64,000 nt of DNA from Adiantum capillus-veneris. Taxonomy: Eukaryota > Streptophyta > Polypodiopsida > Polypodiales > Pteridaceae. The stretch covers positions 89,151,221 to 89,215,220 of the forward strand of contig CM043956.1 of the NCBI GenBank assembly GCA_014529385.2. Reading direction: 5' to 3'. Position numbers and translations under genes: made by a program. Under the pieces are notes generated by a model. That model did not search any database. It had not been told where the DNA came from and saw nothing but the letters and a program-made list of their open reading frames with translations. This document shows, in pieces, positions 33,020 through 42,862 of the stretch. Every line of letters starts with the position of its first letter. Positions within the stretch are counted from its first letter, which is position 1.

Positions 33020-34540
33020 TCAAGTAGCATTTTCATGCACATGTTTTACAACATATGGTCCAAACCATCTTTTTGAAAACTTACGCATGACTGTGTGTTG
33101 GTTATCAAGGCTACTATCATACACTAAAACCCAGTCACCTTTGTCAATTGCTTTGCTCCTGAGCCGATGTCGCTTATCAAAGTAGTCCTTGTTTTTCAAT
33201 CTTGCATTTTTGAGTCGTTCTTTTGCAGCCTCAATGTCTCCAGGTCTTCTCTCTAGTTGCCTTATGCGCAATGCAAGGAGATCTTCCCTACTAAGCCCCT
33301 CTTGCCAAGGTAGTACATTCCATGTGGGAATTGTATCCTCAATCGGCATCACTGGCTTTTGACCATACATTAGCTCCGCAGGCATGTAGCTAGTTACTGA
33401 GCTATGTGTTGTACGATCAGCCCATAAAGCATATGGTAACAGTTTTGGCCACTCACCAACTCTTCCTTCGCAAGCCTTGGCCAAAGCTTTGATGATAGGA
33501 GGATGCCCTCTTTCACTCTTTCCATTGCCTTCAGGGTTGTAAGCTGTAGTAAGAGAAAGCTTGATCCCTAATCTAGAAAAGAACTCCCTTGCTTCTTCGG
33601 CATCCAGTTCACCTCGATCTGCAGTGATTTTTCCCACACAACCATAACGGCAAATCACCTCATCAAGAAGGAATTTGCACACAGCTTCTGTGGTCTTAGC
33701 TCTTAATGCTCTTCCTTCAACCTGGTTAGTTAGGTCCTCTCGTGCAAGAACCAAGTATCTCATCTGCCAGAGTCCTAAAGGCATCGTGACTAGATCCACA
33801 ACCCATTTATAGTGCATGGCTAGTGGATATGTAGGGTGCAATCCATCACGATGTCGAACATTCGAATACATTTGACAAGTTACACATGACTCTACAAACT
33901 GAGATACATCTTTATACATACCCTTCCACCAGTATTTTTCTTTCAACTTGGAGAAGGTTGCCCACACACCCCTGTGTCCAGCCCATAGACTCTCATGAAA
34001 CTCTTGCATGAGCTTTACTTGAGTCTCTTTTTTACATGTAACCCGTTGTGGTGTAGCACCCTTTTGTTTAGGATGCTTCCACAAGTAACCATCCCTTAAA
34101 AAGTACCCATATGCTTTTCTGCGTATCCTCTTGAATTCTTGTTCAGACCAATCATCCTGTTTTGTTAGAGTACTCAAGTACCTTCCAATAGAAAGCCAAT
34201 CACCTTCATAAAGATCTTTCAAGAACAATTCAAGTGAATTAGTCATGCAGACATTGTTACCTTTGACACAAGAGATAGAATAGAATTTTGTGTCTACATC
34301 ATCTCCCTCATCAATCATTTGTGACTCATCTTCATACCTTGCCCTTGATAGCATATCTGCCACTGTATTGTCTTTACCTGCAATGTGCTTAAACTCGGGA
34401 TTTAAGGACTTAATGTAGGCAATCCACCGCAACATAGCAATGTCTGGTGTTGAGCAGCTTGTAATCATCCCAAGAAGTGGTAGACAATCTGTTTCTACAA
34501 CCACACATGCACCAATTAGGTACTCTTTTCCACTTTTCAA
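33020..34540 (-). pseudogene. Element 2 RNase H end and integrase
   Basis: The frame begins in the RNase H domain (ETDCLPLLGM, then GKDNTVADMLSRARY). It then has the HHCC domain (HESLWAGHRG ... CVTCQ), the core with first Asp in DLVTMPLG, second Asp in ITADRGELD and Glu in GNGKSERGH, then AELMYGQKPVMPIE and a basic C-terminal region with GDWVLVYDSSLDN. This part alone is intact for 507 codons, but it is out of frame with the upstream RNase H segment and is cut from its tail by a TGA. Confidence 0.9.
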
Positions 34541-34781
34541 GGGCTGTAACCATACCCCATAACTCTCTCTTTATCTGTGGATAGTTTCTTTGGCGAGCAC
34601 TTAGTACCTTTGCTCCAAATCTTACCACATACCTGTGTCCTTCTTTGTCATCTTGCCCTATTGCCCATCCAATCCCTGTAGGACTGGTATCTACTGTCAC
34701 AATCACTGGCCTTTGACACTCATAGTCTACCTTTCTCAAAGTCGTTGCTTTTTCATGGATTTTACATGTGCTTCTGTCCAT
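34410..34781 (-). pseudogene. Element 2 RNase H, N-terminal part
   Basis: VIVTVDTSPTGIGWAIGQ carries the first catalytic Asp of the Ty3/gypsy RNase H, and NYPQIKRELWGMVTALEKW the catalytic Glu region. It is joined to the RT upstream by a frame change near 34745 and to the rest of RNase H by another near 34525, both in A-rich runs (minus strand). Confidence 0.85.
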
Positions 34782-36325
34782 TTAAACTTTTGATTCTTTC
34801 TAAGCAGCTGATAAAGAGGATCAGCTACATGTGCATAATGTGGAATCCAAATAACATAGAAGACACATGCTCCTAGAAACCTTCTAACCTCAGTGATGCT
34901 AGTGCATGTTTCTTTCATTCTTTGGATGGCATCTACCTTTGATGGACAAGGTTTCCTACCATATGGCCCGCACATGTGCCCCACAATGAGCACTTCATTG
35001 ACACCAAACATAGACTTTTTCCCCGACAATGTAAGATTCACTTCTTCCAACCTAGACAAAATTTTATCACAATCATTTATGTGATTTACCACAAACCTGC
35101 GACATCCCTTGAGATCCAAAGCTTCATCTTTGTCACTTTCTTCACATCCTTTGATAGGCAAATCATCAATGAAAGGCATTGTGATTTGAGGAATAAAGTC
35201 ATGTAAGACCTTATTCATCCCATTCATCATACGTGCAACCGAGTTGGTTGCTCCCTGTGGCAAGGTACACATCCTTACCAAACCCAAAGGTGTCCTCATG
35301 GTTGTCAAGTCTCTGCTTTCGATTGCAAGCTGAAATTGATCATACCCTGATTAGAGATCCCCCATTGAGTAGATTGCCCTCCCTGCAAACGCCTCTGCAA
35401 ATTCATCCACAATTGGACCTGTTCCTACATTTCTAATTGTCACCTTGTTCACTGGTTGCATATCTTGGATGAAGCGTAGAGAACCATTCTTCTTTGGAAC
35501 TGTGAACCACCTGTTTGAGTATGGAGCACAAGAAGGCTCCAAGATTCCCATTTTGATTTTCTCATTCAGTAGCTCTACTAACTTTGGCAAATGAGCCTTT
35601 GGAACCGGAATAGGCCGCAAATTCCAAGGCACATGAGGTATTGTGAAAATTACCATAGGAGCTACAATATACGGATCAACACATCCTATCTCATGTGGCT
35701 CGAATGCAAAAGCCTTACCATGCTTTGAAAGCATTTCTTTGAAGCACTTTGTCTCCTCCTGTGTTAGAAACTCCTTGCAACCAATCTGCAACTCTTGAAA
35801 AGACTCCTTTGTGAAGGTATGCCCGATCTTTTTAGGATTCGGCAAACTTGGTTGTAAAGAAGCCTGTTCAATCTTTTCCCTGTTGTTGGGTGGTAAGGGT
35901 GAAGCTACTGGTTTCACCTTCTTTGCTACACTCTTGTATTTAGTTTCAACATGGACTTCTGGGCCAACTGTTTGGCTTTCTTTAAAGGCTTCTATTACTT
36001 GATACATTTCCATAGAGCAAACTTCCACAACTTCATTTTCAAGATGCACACTAGACCTCATTATAGCATCAAGCTCACCCATAGTATCTACAAAAGAAAC
36101 TTGTTCACACAAACCCAAAACATTTTCAATAGGCTCTAGCAACCCACTCTTTTTCATGCCTATTTGTACATTATGCACATATTGCTTCTCACATCTCTTC
36201 AAATCTTCAAGTTTTGTAAAACATACTGATCCATTCTTTGTTACCAAGGAGCTCGTTGAAAATGCTTCACCTATTTTTGGATCAGGCGAGACCCTTTTTC
36301 TTTCTGTACCACTGCAATCCCGCTT
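34736..36325 (-). pseudogene. Element 2 reverse transcriptase
   Basis: N-terminal half, 35351 to about 36320: connector, then VPWNLRPIPVPKAHLPKLVE and WFTVPKKNGSLRFIQDMQPV. A TAA stop at 35351-35353 interrupts the palm motif D-L-x-S-G-Y-D-Q. The same frame resumes at once with SRDLTTMRTPLG, LPQGATNSVA and the active site FIDDLP (35160-35180), followed by the thumb. The N-terminal end overlaps the protease frame and is in a different frame. Apart from these breaks the motifs are complete. Confidence 0.9.
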
Positions 36326-36921
36326 TACAATGGTACTTGGCCAAAACCCATCATTTCTCTATGATCATGAAACTCTTTGCTCACCTTTGGTAGAGGATGT
36401 TCTCTGAGGTTGTCACGATTTCTTTCATGGTTTACACAAACTGTGAGGAATTGGACAGCACGTTTACCATCTTTGCTACGTATCCTAGCATATGCTGAAA
36501 CATCGTCCATTACCTTTGTTTCCATTCGAACTCCCACAATGTAGGGCTGTCCAAGGATGAGATGATATGAAGATGTATCCTGTACAAAGAAGTTTTGGTC
36601 AATCTTTACATCACCTATTGTTACCTTCACACCTGGACATGCTGCATACAATTCACCGGATGAATTGTTTGCCACTTTTACCATCCAGCCATGATCTGTG
36701 TCCATCGGCCATTTGCACTTGTTGTAGAGACTCTTTGACATTATGTTTATTTCTGAACCATGGTCAATCAAGGCAACAAATGGCTCTTCAAGATCACCTA
36801 CCTTGACCAAAGTTTCTGTAGTAGCCCTTGCCCAATGACTTCGTGAATAGTAACTCCTAGGAATATCTTCAACTTCTTCATCATCATTTGAGAAATACAC
36901 TTGCTTCACTCTCCCACTAGA
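36325..36921 (-). pseudogene. Element 2 aspartic protease
   Basis: It is in the same frame as gag, separated by one TAA (36922-36924). The catalytic loop reads ALIDHGSEINIM; the residue between Asp and Gly is His rather than Ser or Thr. The flap/second-half motif is YHLILGQPYIVG. It ends at a TAA in GQVPL-stop, overlapping the RT frame. The protease would cleave Gag and Gag-Pol. D-H-G may be a variant or a mutation. Confidence 0.8.
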
Positions 36922-38700
36922 TTAGTAGCATCCTACCACAGCTCCATCATTCTCCTTATTTTGCAGTTGCATCCCTTGTGTCTTTGAGGTTTCCCCTTCA
37001 ACCTGTGGACGAGAAACTTCAGCAAGGGTTTGCCACTTTCTCTTGATGATGTCAATGATCTCCTCATGGAATTCACGCTTTGCAATGCCAAGAACTTCTC
37101 CCAGAGTAAACTCAATCTTGCTATTCAAGATCCTTTCCTCCAAGACTTTCTTTAAATCTGTAGCAACCTCGATATCAGATTGTACTTTATAAGTTGGGCC
37201 TTTTGTCTTAACTTTCATTGGCTCTTTCTTCTTTCCTGTTGTAGACTCCTCCATGAGTACTTCAGGTGGAGATGCTCCTTGTGTTGATGGTGTTTGAGAA
37301 GGCATTGAGTCGCTTCTTCCCCCACTTCTAGAAGCTCTTTTTGATGGTCCTTCATCAACATTCTCACATCTGCGCTTCTCTTCTACAATTGCCTCATTTT
37401 GTTGACATTTTGTAATGTAGGCATGCACTGACAATGAGTCCACTGGATCATTCCATCCTGTTTCTAGACGTATGCAATCACCTGCTTCATGTAGAATCTC
37501 TTTTGTAAGCTTTCCCTTTTTAGCTAATTGCATGACATTTGGCCAAATTTGACCATGATGGTCACTCACTTCTTCATCACAAAAATGTTCAATTTTTACT
37601 CCATAAGTAGCTGCCTCAACTGAAGAGGTGGCATGCTTGGTTGCCATATCTTCAACTAAGGTTTGCATTCCCCCCTTCCCAAAGTTAGTTCTCAAGGGTA
37701 GACCTGTCTCTCTTAAGTGGATTGTAACATCCTTAAAAAAGACAACATCTTTTGACAAAGCATCACTAAAATCATCACAATCCCTTCTTACATGGTTTGT
37801 ACTATCACACCAAATACATCTATTAACAAACCCTTCTTTGGGTTGTTGTCTTTGCCTAGGAAGTGGCCCTGATGGTTGGCTTTTTTCTTCAAGCTTTGCA
37901 AACTTCACCTTCAAGTCACGCATTCCCTTCACAAGCTCATCTAGCATGGACTCATCAAACTTAGGAGCGATAAAAGTAGGCTTTACCATTTTGTCAGAAG
38001 TTGAGGTGGAAGGACTTGTAGTGTTTACTACCATCTTGTCCCTTCTTCTTTGTCGTTTGGCAAGCAGCGAGACAGCACCTTCAACCTCATTCCAGTCGGT
38101 CTTTAGTCCTTGCTCAGCATCTTTATCTTCAAGAAGAAGCTCCAAATTTTCTTGAAACTCTTTACCTGCAGCTTGTAAGAAAAGATCTATCTTCTCTGCA
38201 TCTAGTGTGGCCCTTTCTGTCCTAGTGAGTTGTGCATAGCGCCGCTCAAATTTCCTAAGTAGCTCTGTTATTGATAGTCCTTGCTTTGGCTTGACTACCC
38301 ATTCTAAGAATGTCCTTTTGGTCACTCTCTCAGAGTCCTCCATGAAATATTCCTCCTTTAAAGCTACTTTGAGTTCTTCCCAATTTCTCCCATGCCCATC
38401 TTTAATTGCCCTAACATGCTCCCTAATTTCTGAAGCAACAACTAGCTCAAAGCTTTGAATCATCTCACCTTCTGACACGCGATGCAGCTCCATCTCCTTC
38501 ACATACTCGCGTAAGTACTTGGTTACATCTTTGCCATTGAACTGATCCATTCTATTGACGACCGCTTGTATGGCCTTCGTTGCTGAAATCTCCCTTCTTT
38601 CAGTAGCATGTTGTTGTTGCATGAACATTGCAAATGCTTGAAACATTTGCATTGTTGCTGGGTCGAAATGCATACCCTGTTGCTCAACATGATCACCCAT
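36922..38700 (-). CDS. gag: Element 2 Gag polyprotein, 592 aa
   Basis: The ATG at 38700 (MGDHVEQQGMHFDPATMQMF) lies about 54 bases after the 5' LTR end and is the first ATG in the frame. The capsid-like region spans roughly residues 40-210 (NRMDQFNGKDVTKYLREYV; FLEWVVKPKQGLSITELLRK). A zinc knuckle CIWCDSTNHVRRDC (C-x2-C-x4-H-x4-C) lies near residue 310, followed by a basic Ser/Pro-rich stretch and a second helical domain (TDLKKVLEERILNSKIEFT). The frame is uninterrupted, unlike pol. It would form the virus-like particle shell and package RNA, including that of dependent elements. Confidence 0.88.
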   Translation of the reverse strand: MGDHVEQQGMHFDPATMQMFQAFAMFMQQQHATERREISATKAIQAVVNRMDQFNGKDVTKYLREYVKEMELHRVSEGEMIQSFELVVASEIREHVRAIKDGHGRNWEELKVALKEEYFMEDSERVTKRTFLEWVVKPKQGLSITELLRKFERRYAQLTRTERATLDAEKIDLFLQAAGKEFQENLELLLEDKDAEQGLKTDWNEVEGAVSLLAKRQRRRDKMVVNTTSPSTSTSDKMVKPTFIAPKFDESMLDELVKGMRDLKVKFAKLEEKSQPSGPLPRQRQQPKEGFVNRCIWCDSTNHVRRDCDDFSDALSKDVVFFKDVTIHLRETGLPLRTNFGKGGMQTLVEDMATKHATSSVEAATYGVKIEHFCDEEVSDHHGQIWPNVMQLAKKGKLTKEILHEAGDCIRLETGWNDPVDSLSVHAYITKCQQNEAIVEEKRRCENVDEGPSKRASRSGGRSDSMPSQTPSTQGASPPEVLMEESTTGKKKEPMKVKTKGPTYKVQSDIEVATDLKKVLEERILNSKIEFTLGEVLGIAKREFHEEIIDIIKRKWQTLAEVSRPQVEGETSKTQGMQLQNKENDGAVVGCY

Positions 38701-38721
38701 GGTTACCCACAAACTCTCACC

Positions 38722-38753
38722 CTAGCAGATTCGCGTCGGGTTCACCGAAAATA
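38722..38753 (-). other. Primer-binding site of element 2
   Basis: On the minus strand the LTR end CTCGACA is followed by TATTTTCGGTGAACCCGACG. The core GGTGAACCCGACG matches the nested element's site at 9096-9111 apart from one base. The primer tRNA is not assigned. Confidence 0.6.
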
Positions 38754-39163
38754 TGTCGAGAAATTTGCGGTCTTGCCAGGAAAGCACCGGGCTTATGGCT
38801 GTGAGAGTTTGTGAGAGAACTCAACAAAAACTATATGAAGGAGTTAAACCATAGATGCCATGAAGACTAGGGTTTGGAAAGAAGTGCAATCAAAGAAGAC
38901 TCACTCTTTCTCTCTTGCATTCACACACACAAAGAAAGAACGCAAAAGAGAATGTCAAAACAATACGAAGATGAAAACATCAAGGCTATGGTCATATCGT
39001 ATCATGGGTAATATGAAAGGGTTAATGGATGAGTTAATGGCATTCAATCTTGGCTGACCAAATAGGCTACGAATTGTTCTTTGGAATTGTAGTTTTGTGC
39101 TTACCATAATATATATATTTTGTCTAGTGATTGGGATTAATTGTGTCTACAAATCCTCTTGGT

Positions 39164-39382
39164 TCATAGCAAGATAACTACGCTTACATCAAAAGAAAAA
39201 TTATAGTCTATGAGAGGTAGTATGATGGGATCCGGTGATAGAAGTATTTCATTGAGCCTTTCAGGGCCGAAGAGAAACACTATACGTTGTTGAAAGTGTA
39301 TTTTACGACTAATCCATACGTTAATTCTAATAGATCGTACAGAGTGAAAGCGATAGAAATGATCATCATGTGGGTTATTCAT
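39164..39382 (-). CDS. Small leader ORF (72 aa), copy in the 5' LTR of element 2
   Basis: Identical in protein sequence to 31167-31385. It lies about 540 bases downstream of the LTR TATA box and 410 bases before the LTR end, so it precedes gag on the genomic RNA. Same family as 44890-45102 and its relatives. Confidence 0.6.
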   Translation of the reverse strand: MNNPHDDHFYRFHSVRSIRINVWISRKIHFQQRIVFLFGPERLNEILLSPDPIILPLIDYNFSFDVSVVILL

Positions 39383-39921
39383 CTAGGATAGTATGTGAGA
39401 AATGTAGATATGAGAGAAGTGAAGAGATGAGAAGTTTCCCTCCCAAGCCCTATTCTTGCCCGCAGGCAATAAGGATACTGCGGGGAGAGATGTACCTGTA
39501 GCAAAGAGAACCTAGAGAGGATGAATTACTAAGAATGAGAGAGATAGGTTTGGTTAAGGAGATGAGATTAGATACATTTATATATGTTGGATTAGAGATG
39601 AAAATGAAAACAACAAGAAATCAAGAAAACATCAATGTAGAACACATCTTACTTGAAACCCTTCGGCACCATTATTGATGGGAGAGAGAAGAAGAGGGGA
39701 GAATTCAACGTTGATTGATACGCCAAGTACAACACCTTCTTTGATTAGAGTTGATCCTCCAAGGATGGCGTACAAGAATGGCTAGTTTTCCTCTAGGAGA
39801 AAGTGTAGGCTTGGGCTTATGTTAATGGGGCTAAGTACAATTAGGCATTACTACTCACTCCCTCAAGAATTCCTCTCATCAATGGCTTGAATGCTTGAGT
39901 TCTTTCCAAGGAAGAAGAAGT

Positions 39922-39932
39922 CCCCTTTTATA
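39922..39932 (-). promoter_or_regulatory. TATA box of element 2, 5' LTR
   Basis: TATAAAAGGGG on the minus strand. Transcription would start near 39890-39900 and run through the small ORF, PBS and gag. Confidence 0.6.
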
Positions 39933-40757
39933 GGTGAAGGGAACCCCCAAGGGTTTACACAAGAAGAGAGGAGCCAGTGTGAACAGGAATTGGAAAAGTT
40001 GGAAATGTGCTGTCCCTGCATGATGTGGGCAAACTGGGGTCCAGTATTTTGATCATATCTCCTCAACCGTAGCTCCAAATAAAAAAGTAAAAATATGGGT
40101 AGAAACTTCAGCTCATTAACTACGATTTTTATTTTAAAATCATTCTCCAATTCGGATTGGAACCTTGTGTAAAAAATTCATCAAAATAGGGTCCATTTAT
40201 GGCAGCAAAAGTCTTCATGTGGTCTCCTTAGCCTTGACTTTCATTTAATTCCCAAGGACACCTCATGCCATATGAAAGCATGACATTTCTCCTTGACAAA
40301 GTTTTGTAACCATGCTTGCAATAATGCATTAAAATAAGTGTATCTTTGAAATCATGCCACCTAGTGTCCCACTAGGATTTGATTCTCTCCTAGTAGCTAT
40401 TTAAAAAGAAATATAAGAAAAGTATAAAAAATACATAGAATATATATATATTGGAGTTTACCCTAGATATAGGATCTAGCTAGGGTGTGAGATGATAATG
40501 AAATAGTAGAAATAAAGAATCAATGCTTTTTGCCCCAAGTTAAAGAGGCGGAGCTATTGACACTTTTCCCATAGTATTTTTTGATGGTAAAGTAAGAATA
40601 CATTACCCTTGAGATAAATAATAAGATGAGATAGAAAGCTTATTTTTATACTTACATATGCATATGTACATTATAGGAAATATAATTATGTATCTAAAAA
40701 GTTACAAGATAACTCTTGTAGCATGTGTTCCCACTATGTACATGTCACAGCACGACA

Positions 40758-40761
40758 CCGC
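40758..40761. repeat. Target-site duplication CCGC, right copy
   Basis: Matches 30751-30754. Confidence 0.8.
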
Positions 40762-41252
40762 TGATGGTGAAGACATGCAAAGCTGTTGGCGGGCATGAAG
40801 GAAAGGACAACAGAGGTCTCGTCGTCATGATGACTGACCCTCGAATTCAATTGATAGGGAAGGTGAATGCACGTAGTGACTTCATATGGGACCCCGCAGA
40901 AGGTGCCCAATACTGGGATGCGTTCTAGTATGGAACAACATGCATTCTTCAAGGTGTAGAGATAATAGCACGAGGAAATGCACTTGGTCGGTGCAAGGCT
41001 AAGCCAAAAGAACTAGGGTCGTTTGCCCGTCTTGATAGACGGGAGGTAAAAAGACCAGTATTGCTCCTAATGGATCCGAAGGTAACGACTCGAACGCAGG
41101 ACACAGATGGCCGATGGATTCCCCCTAGGGAAAAACATGCTGAACGAACAGGAGATGAGCAGGATAAACACGAATCGAGGGGCCTGGTAATCACACGGAC
41201 TAGTATATATCAGCTAGCGGGCACAACCAGGCAGCAGTTTATGCTGAACTAG
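40762..41252 (+). pseudogene. Family R-like sequence beyond element 2
   Basis: Two open pieces (to 40928 and 41061-41252) contain DTDGRWIPPREKHAERTGDE. A similar DG-x-W-x-P-P segment recurs at 55770-55800 next to another family R copy, and a weaker one (TRDADGRE) at 30583. A stop at 40926 and frame changes interrupt it. Function unknown. It is the right flank of the site into which element 2 inserted. Confidence 0.35.
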
Positions 41253-42120
41253 AATGAGACTAGATAGAGGACAGCGAGTAGATTGTCTTGGGTAGGAAGA
41301 TGCATGAACAATCAGAGTGATCGACTTCGAAAGATGCAAAACAGAGCATGGGACAGCTTGCAGCTCATTCATTGCTTCGGCAGCAGTCATTTTTTGACTA
41401 CGGAGAGTCATCTTCAGCAGTGGGTGACTGTGTGGGAGTAAGGACATTAGAGAAATTTTAGTTAGCACACTGTATACTGTTGAATACATCATTTTTCTTC
41501 ATATTTGGGTGCTCTTACTGAGCATAAGGCATAGATACAGGTGAATCCTTTTATTTTCCGAGAAAAAGATCCTTCCATTAGTTAATAAAACTGCCCATAT
41601 GGCTACAAACATTTTGGCTGGATCTTGGTTGCTGACAAGGTATTTTGGTGATTTTGACTTTTTCAAGACTACTCTTCTTGTGCCCCATAATCACATGGGT
41701 CCAAAACGCATTACAGAGAATCGGTTGATTGAACAAATTGGAAGGCATCATTTCAAATTTCCATGTGTCTTAGTGCGGTCTTCTGGCATAGTAATCCTAG
41801 AAATGGTAGATAAGAACGGTTTTATTTCAGCGATGAGTTTTTGCTTACGTTTCACATGCATTACTATCGGCTACTGAAGTGGATGGTTCTGCTCCCAATG
41901 CTGGGGATGTTCTTTGCTCTACTATGAATTCATCCTAAAGAAGGCATTACTTCTCTTCCGTCATTATCAGGGGATCGATTACGATTGGTCCTTTTCCTTA
42001 TCAACCTATGCAGATAAAATAAAGTGGAAGCAAAGAGCCTGCTTTATATCCCCTTGCCTCCCCAACTTCAGGCATTGGATGTGTTTGGGGGCATGATGGG
42101 ATGCCTTCACTTAAGCCTTT
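41253..42120. other. Unassigned stretch
   Basis: I recognise no protein here. A plus-strand frame at 41599-41877 and a minus-strand frame at 41214-41492 are open but match no family I know. Confidence 0.5.
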
Positions 42121-42720
42121 GTCTCTGACAAGGATCCTTTGATAAGGCAGCAAGCATCAACGATTTTGACAATGTCTTCCATGTGTTGCTGTGTTCCTTT
42201 GTTGGCGCAATGCAGTGGCAATAGAGTGATGGGGTTTGATGTGTGTGTAGGCAAGATAACCTGTCAAACAGAGTCATGGGTGAAGATCACTACCTCCAAG
42301 GCCTTCCACATCCAGTCCTAGCTCATCAAATCATGTGATGAAGAGTGATTTCCATGAGTCAGTTTCTTAAGTTTCTCTTCAAGATGTGCCTCCAATGCGA
42401 GAGAAAGACTTTTGGCAATGTCTTCCATGTGCTGTTGTGTCCCTTTGTTGGCACAATGCAGTGGTGATGGAGTGATGGGGTTTGATGTGTGTGTAGAGAT
42501 GAAAATCTATCGAACGGACTTATGGGTGAAGATCACTACATCCATGGCCTTGCACATCCAGTCCAAACTCATCAGCTCATGTGATGAAGAGTTATTTCCA
42601 TGAGTTGGTTTATTAAGCTGCTCTGCAAGATGTGTCTCCAATGCAAGAGAAGGAGATGGTGTGTTGGACAAGACATGGGACCTTGATGAGTGTGGAGTTG
42701 TCAGATTTTTGGTATCGCCG
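42121..42720 (-). pseudogene. Tandemly duplicated gene fragment, possibly BPS1-like
   Basis: Two units (about 42166-42411 and 42414-42680, sharing AATGTCTTCCATGTG) translate on the minus strand to related segments: LEAHLEEKLKKLTHGNHSSS, then LMSLDWMCKAMDVVIFTH. Segment S-L-x-W-M-x-x-A-M-D-V-V-x-x-T-H recalls the plant BYPASS1/DUF793 family, but the match is short and stops interrupt it. The plus-strand frames over the same units are equally open, so strand is uncertain. Confidence 0.25.
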
Positions 42721-42858
42721 CAATTGAGTGTGAGTTAATTAGTATAGCTAGCTTACATATGATTAGTTGATTAGATGTACAAATGATGTGTTCCATCACT
42801 AACGTCTGTCTATAATGGAGCATTTAAATGATCTCACTAAACGTAGCCTTCCATTAAT

Positions 42859-42862
42859 ATAC
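42859..42862. repeat. Target-site duplication ATAC, left copy
   Basis: Repeated at 52937-52940 after the right LTR of element 3. Confidence 0.7.

Larger units (their letters stand above)
30755..40757 (-). mobile_element. Element 2: nearly complete Ty3/gypsy retrotransposon, minus strand
   Basis: Two LTRs of about 2.0 kb (30755-32760 and 38754-40757) flank gag, protease, RT, RNase H and integrase in Ty3/gypsy order on the minus strand. CCGC is duplicated at 30751-30754 and 40758-40761. By eye the LTRs differ at about ten positions plus a 2-base indel, so insertion was recent. Despite this, the coding region has at least three stops and three frame changes. Only one RNase H domain is visible, so it is not of the Tat type seen in elements 3 and 4. 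Confidence 0.92.
38754..40757 (-). repeat. Element 2, 5' LTR
   Basis: The partner of 30755-32760. On the minus strand it runs from TGTCGTGCTGTG (40757) to TTTCTCGACA (38754). Its TATA box is at 39922-39932. The U5 end CACAGCCATAAGCCCGGTGC resembles the nested element's U5. Confidence 0.92.

Noticed and set aside
35340-35360. Organelle-type U-to-C RNA editing rescuing the stops of element 2
   Set aside because: Fern editing of that kind is organellar. This is nuclear retrotransposon DNA, and frame changes would remain.
34893-36407. Plus-strand open frames over the RT of element 2
   Set aside because: They are shadows; all conserved RT and protease motifs are on the minus strand.
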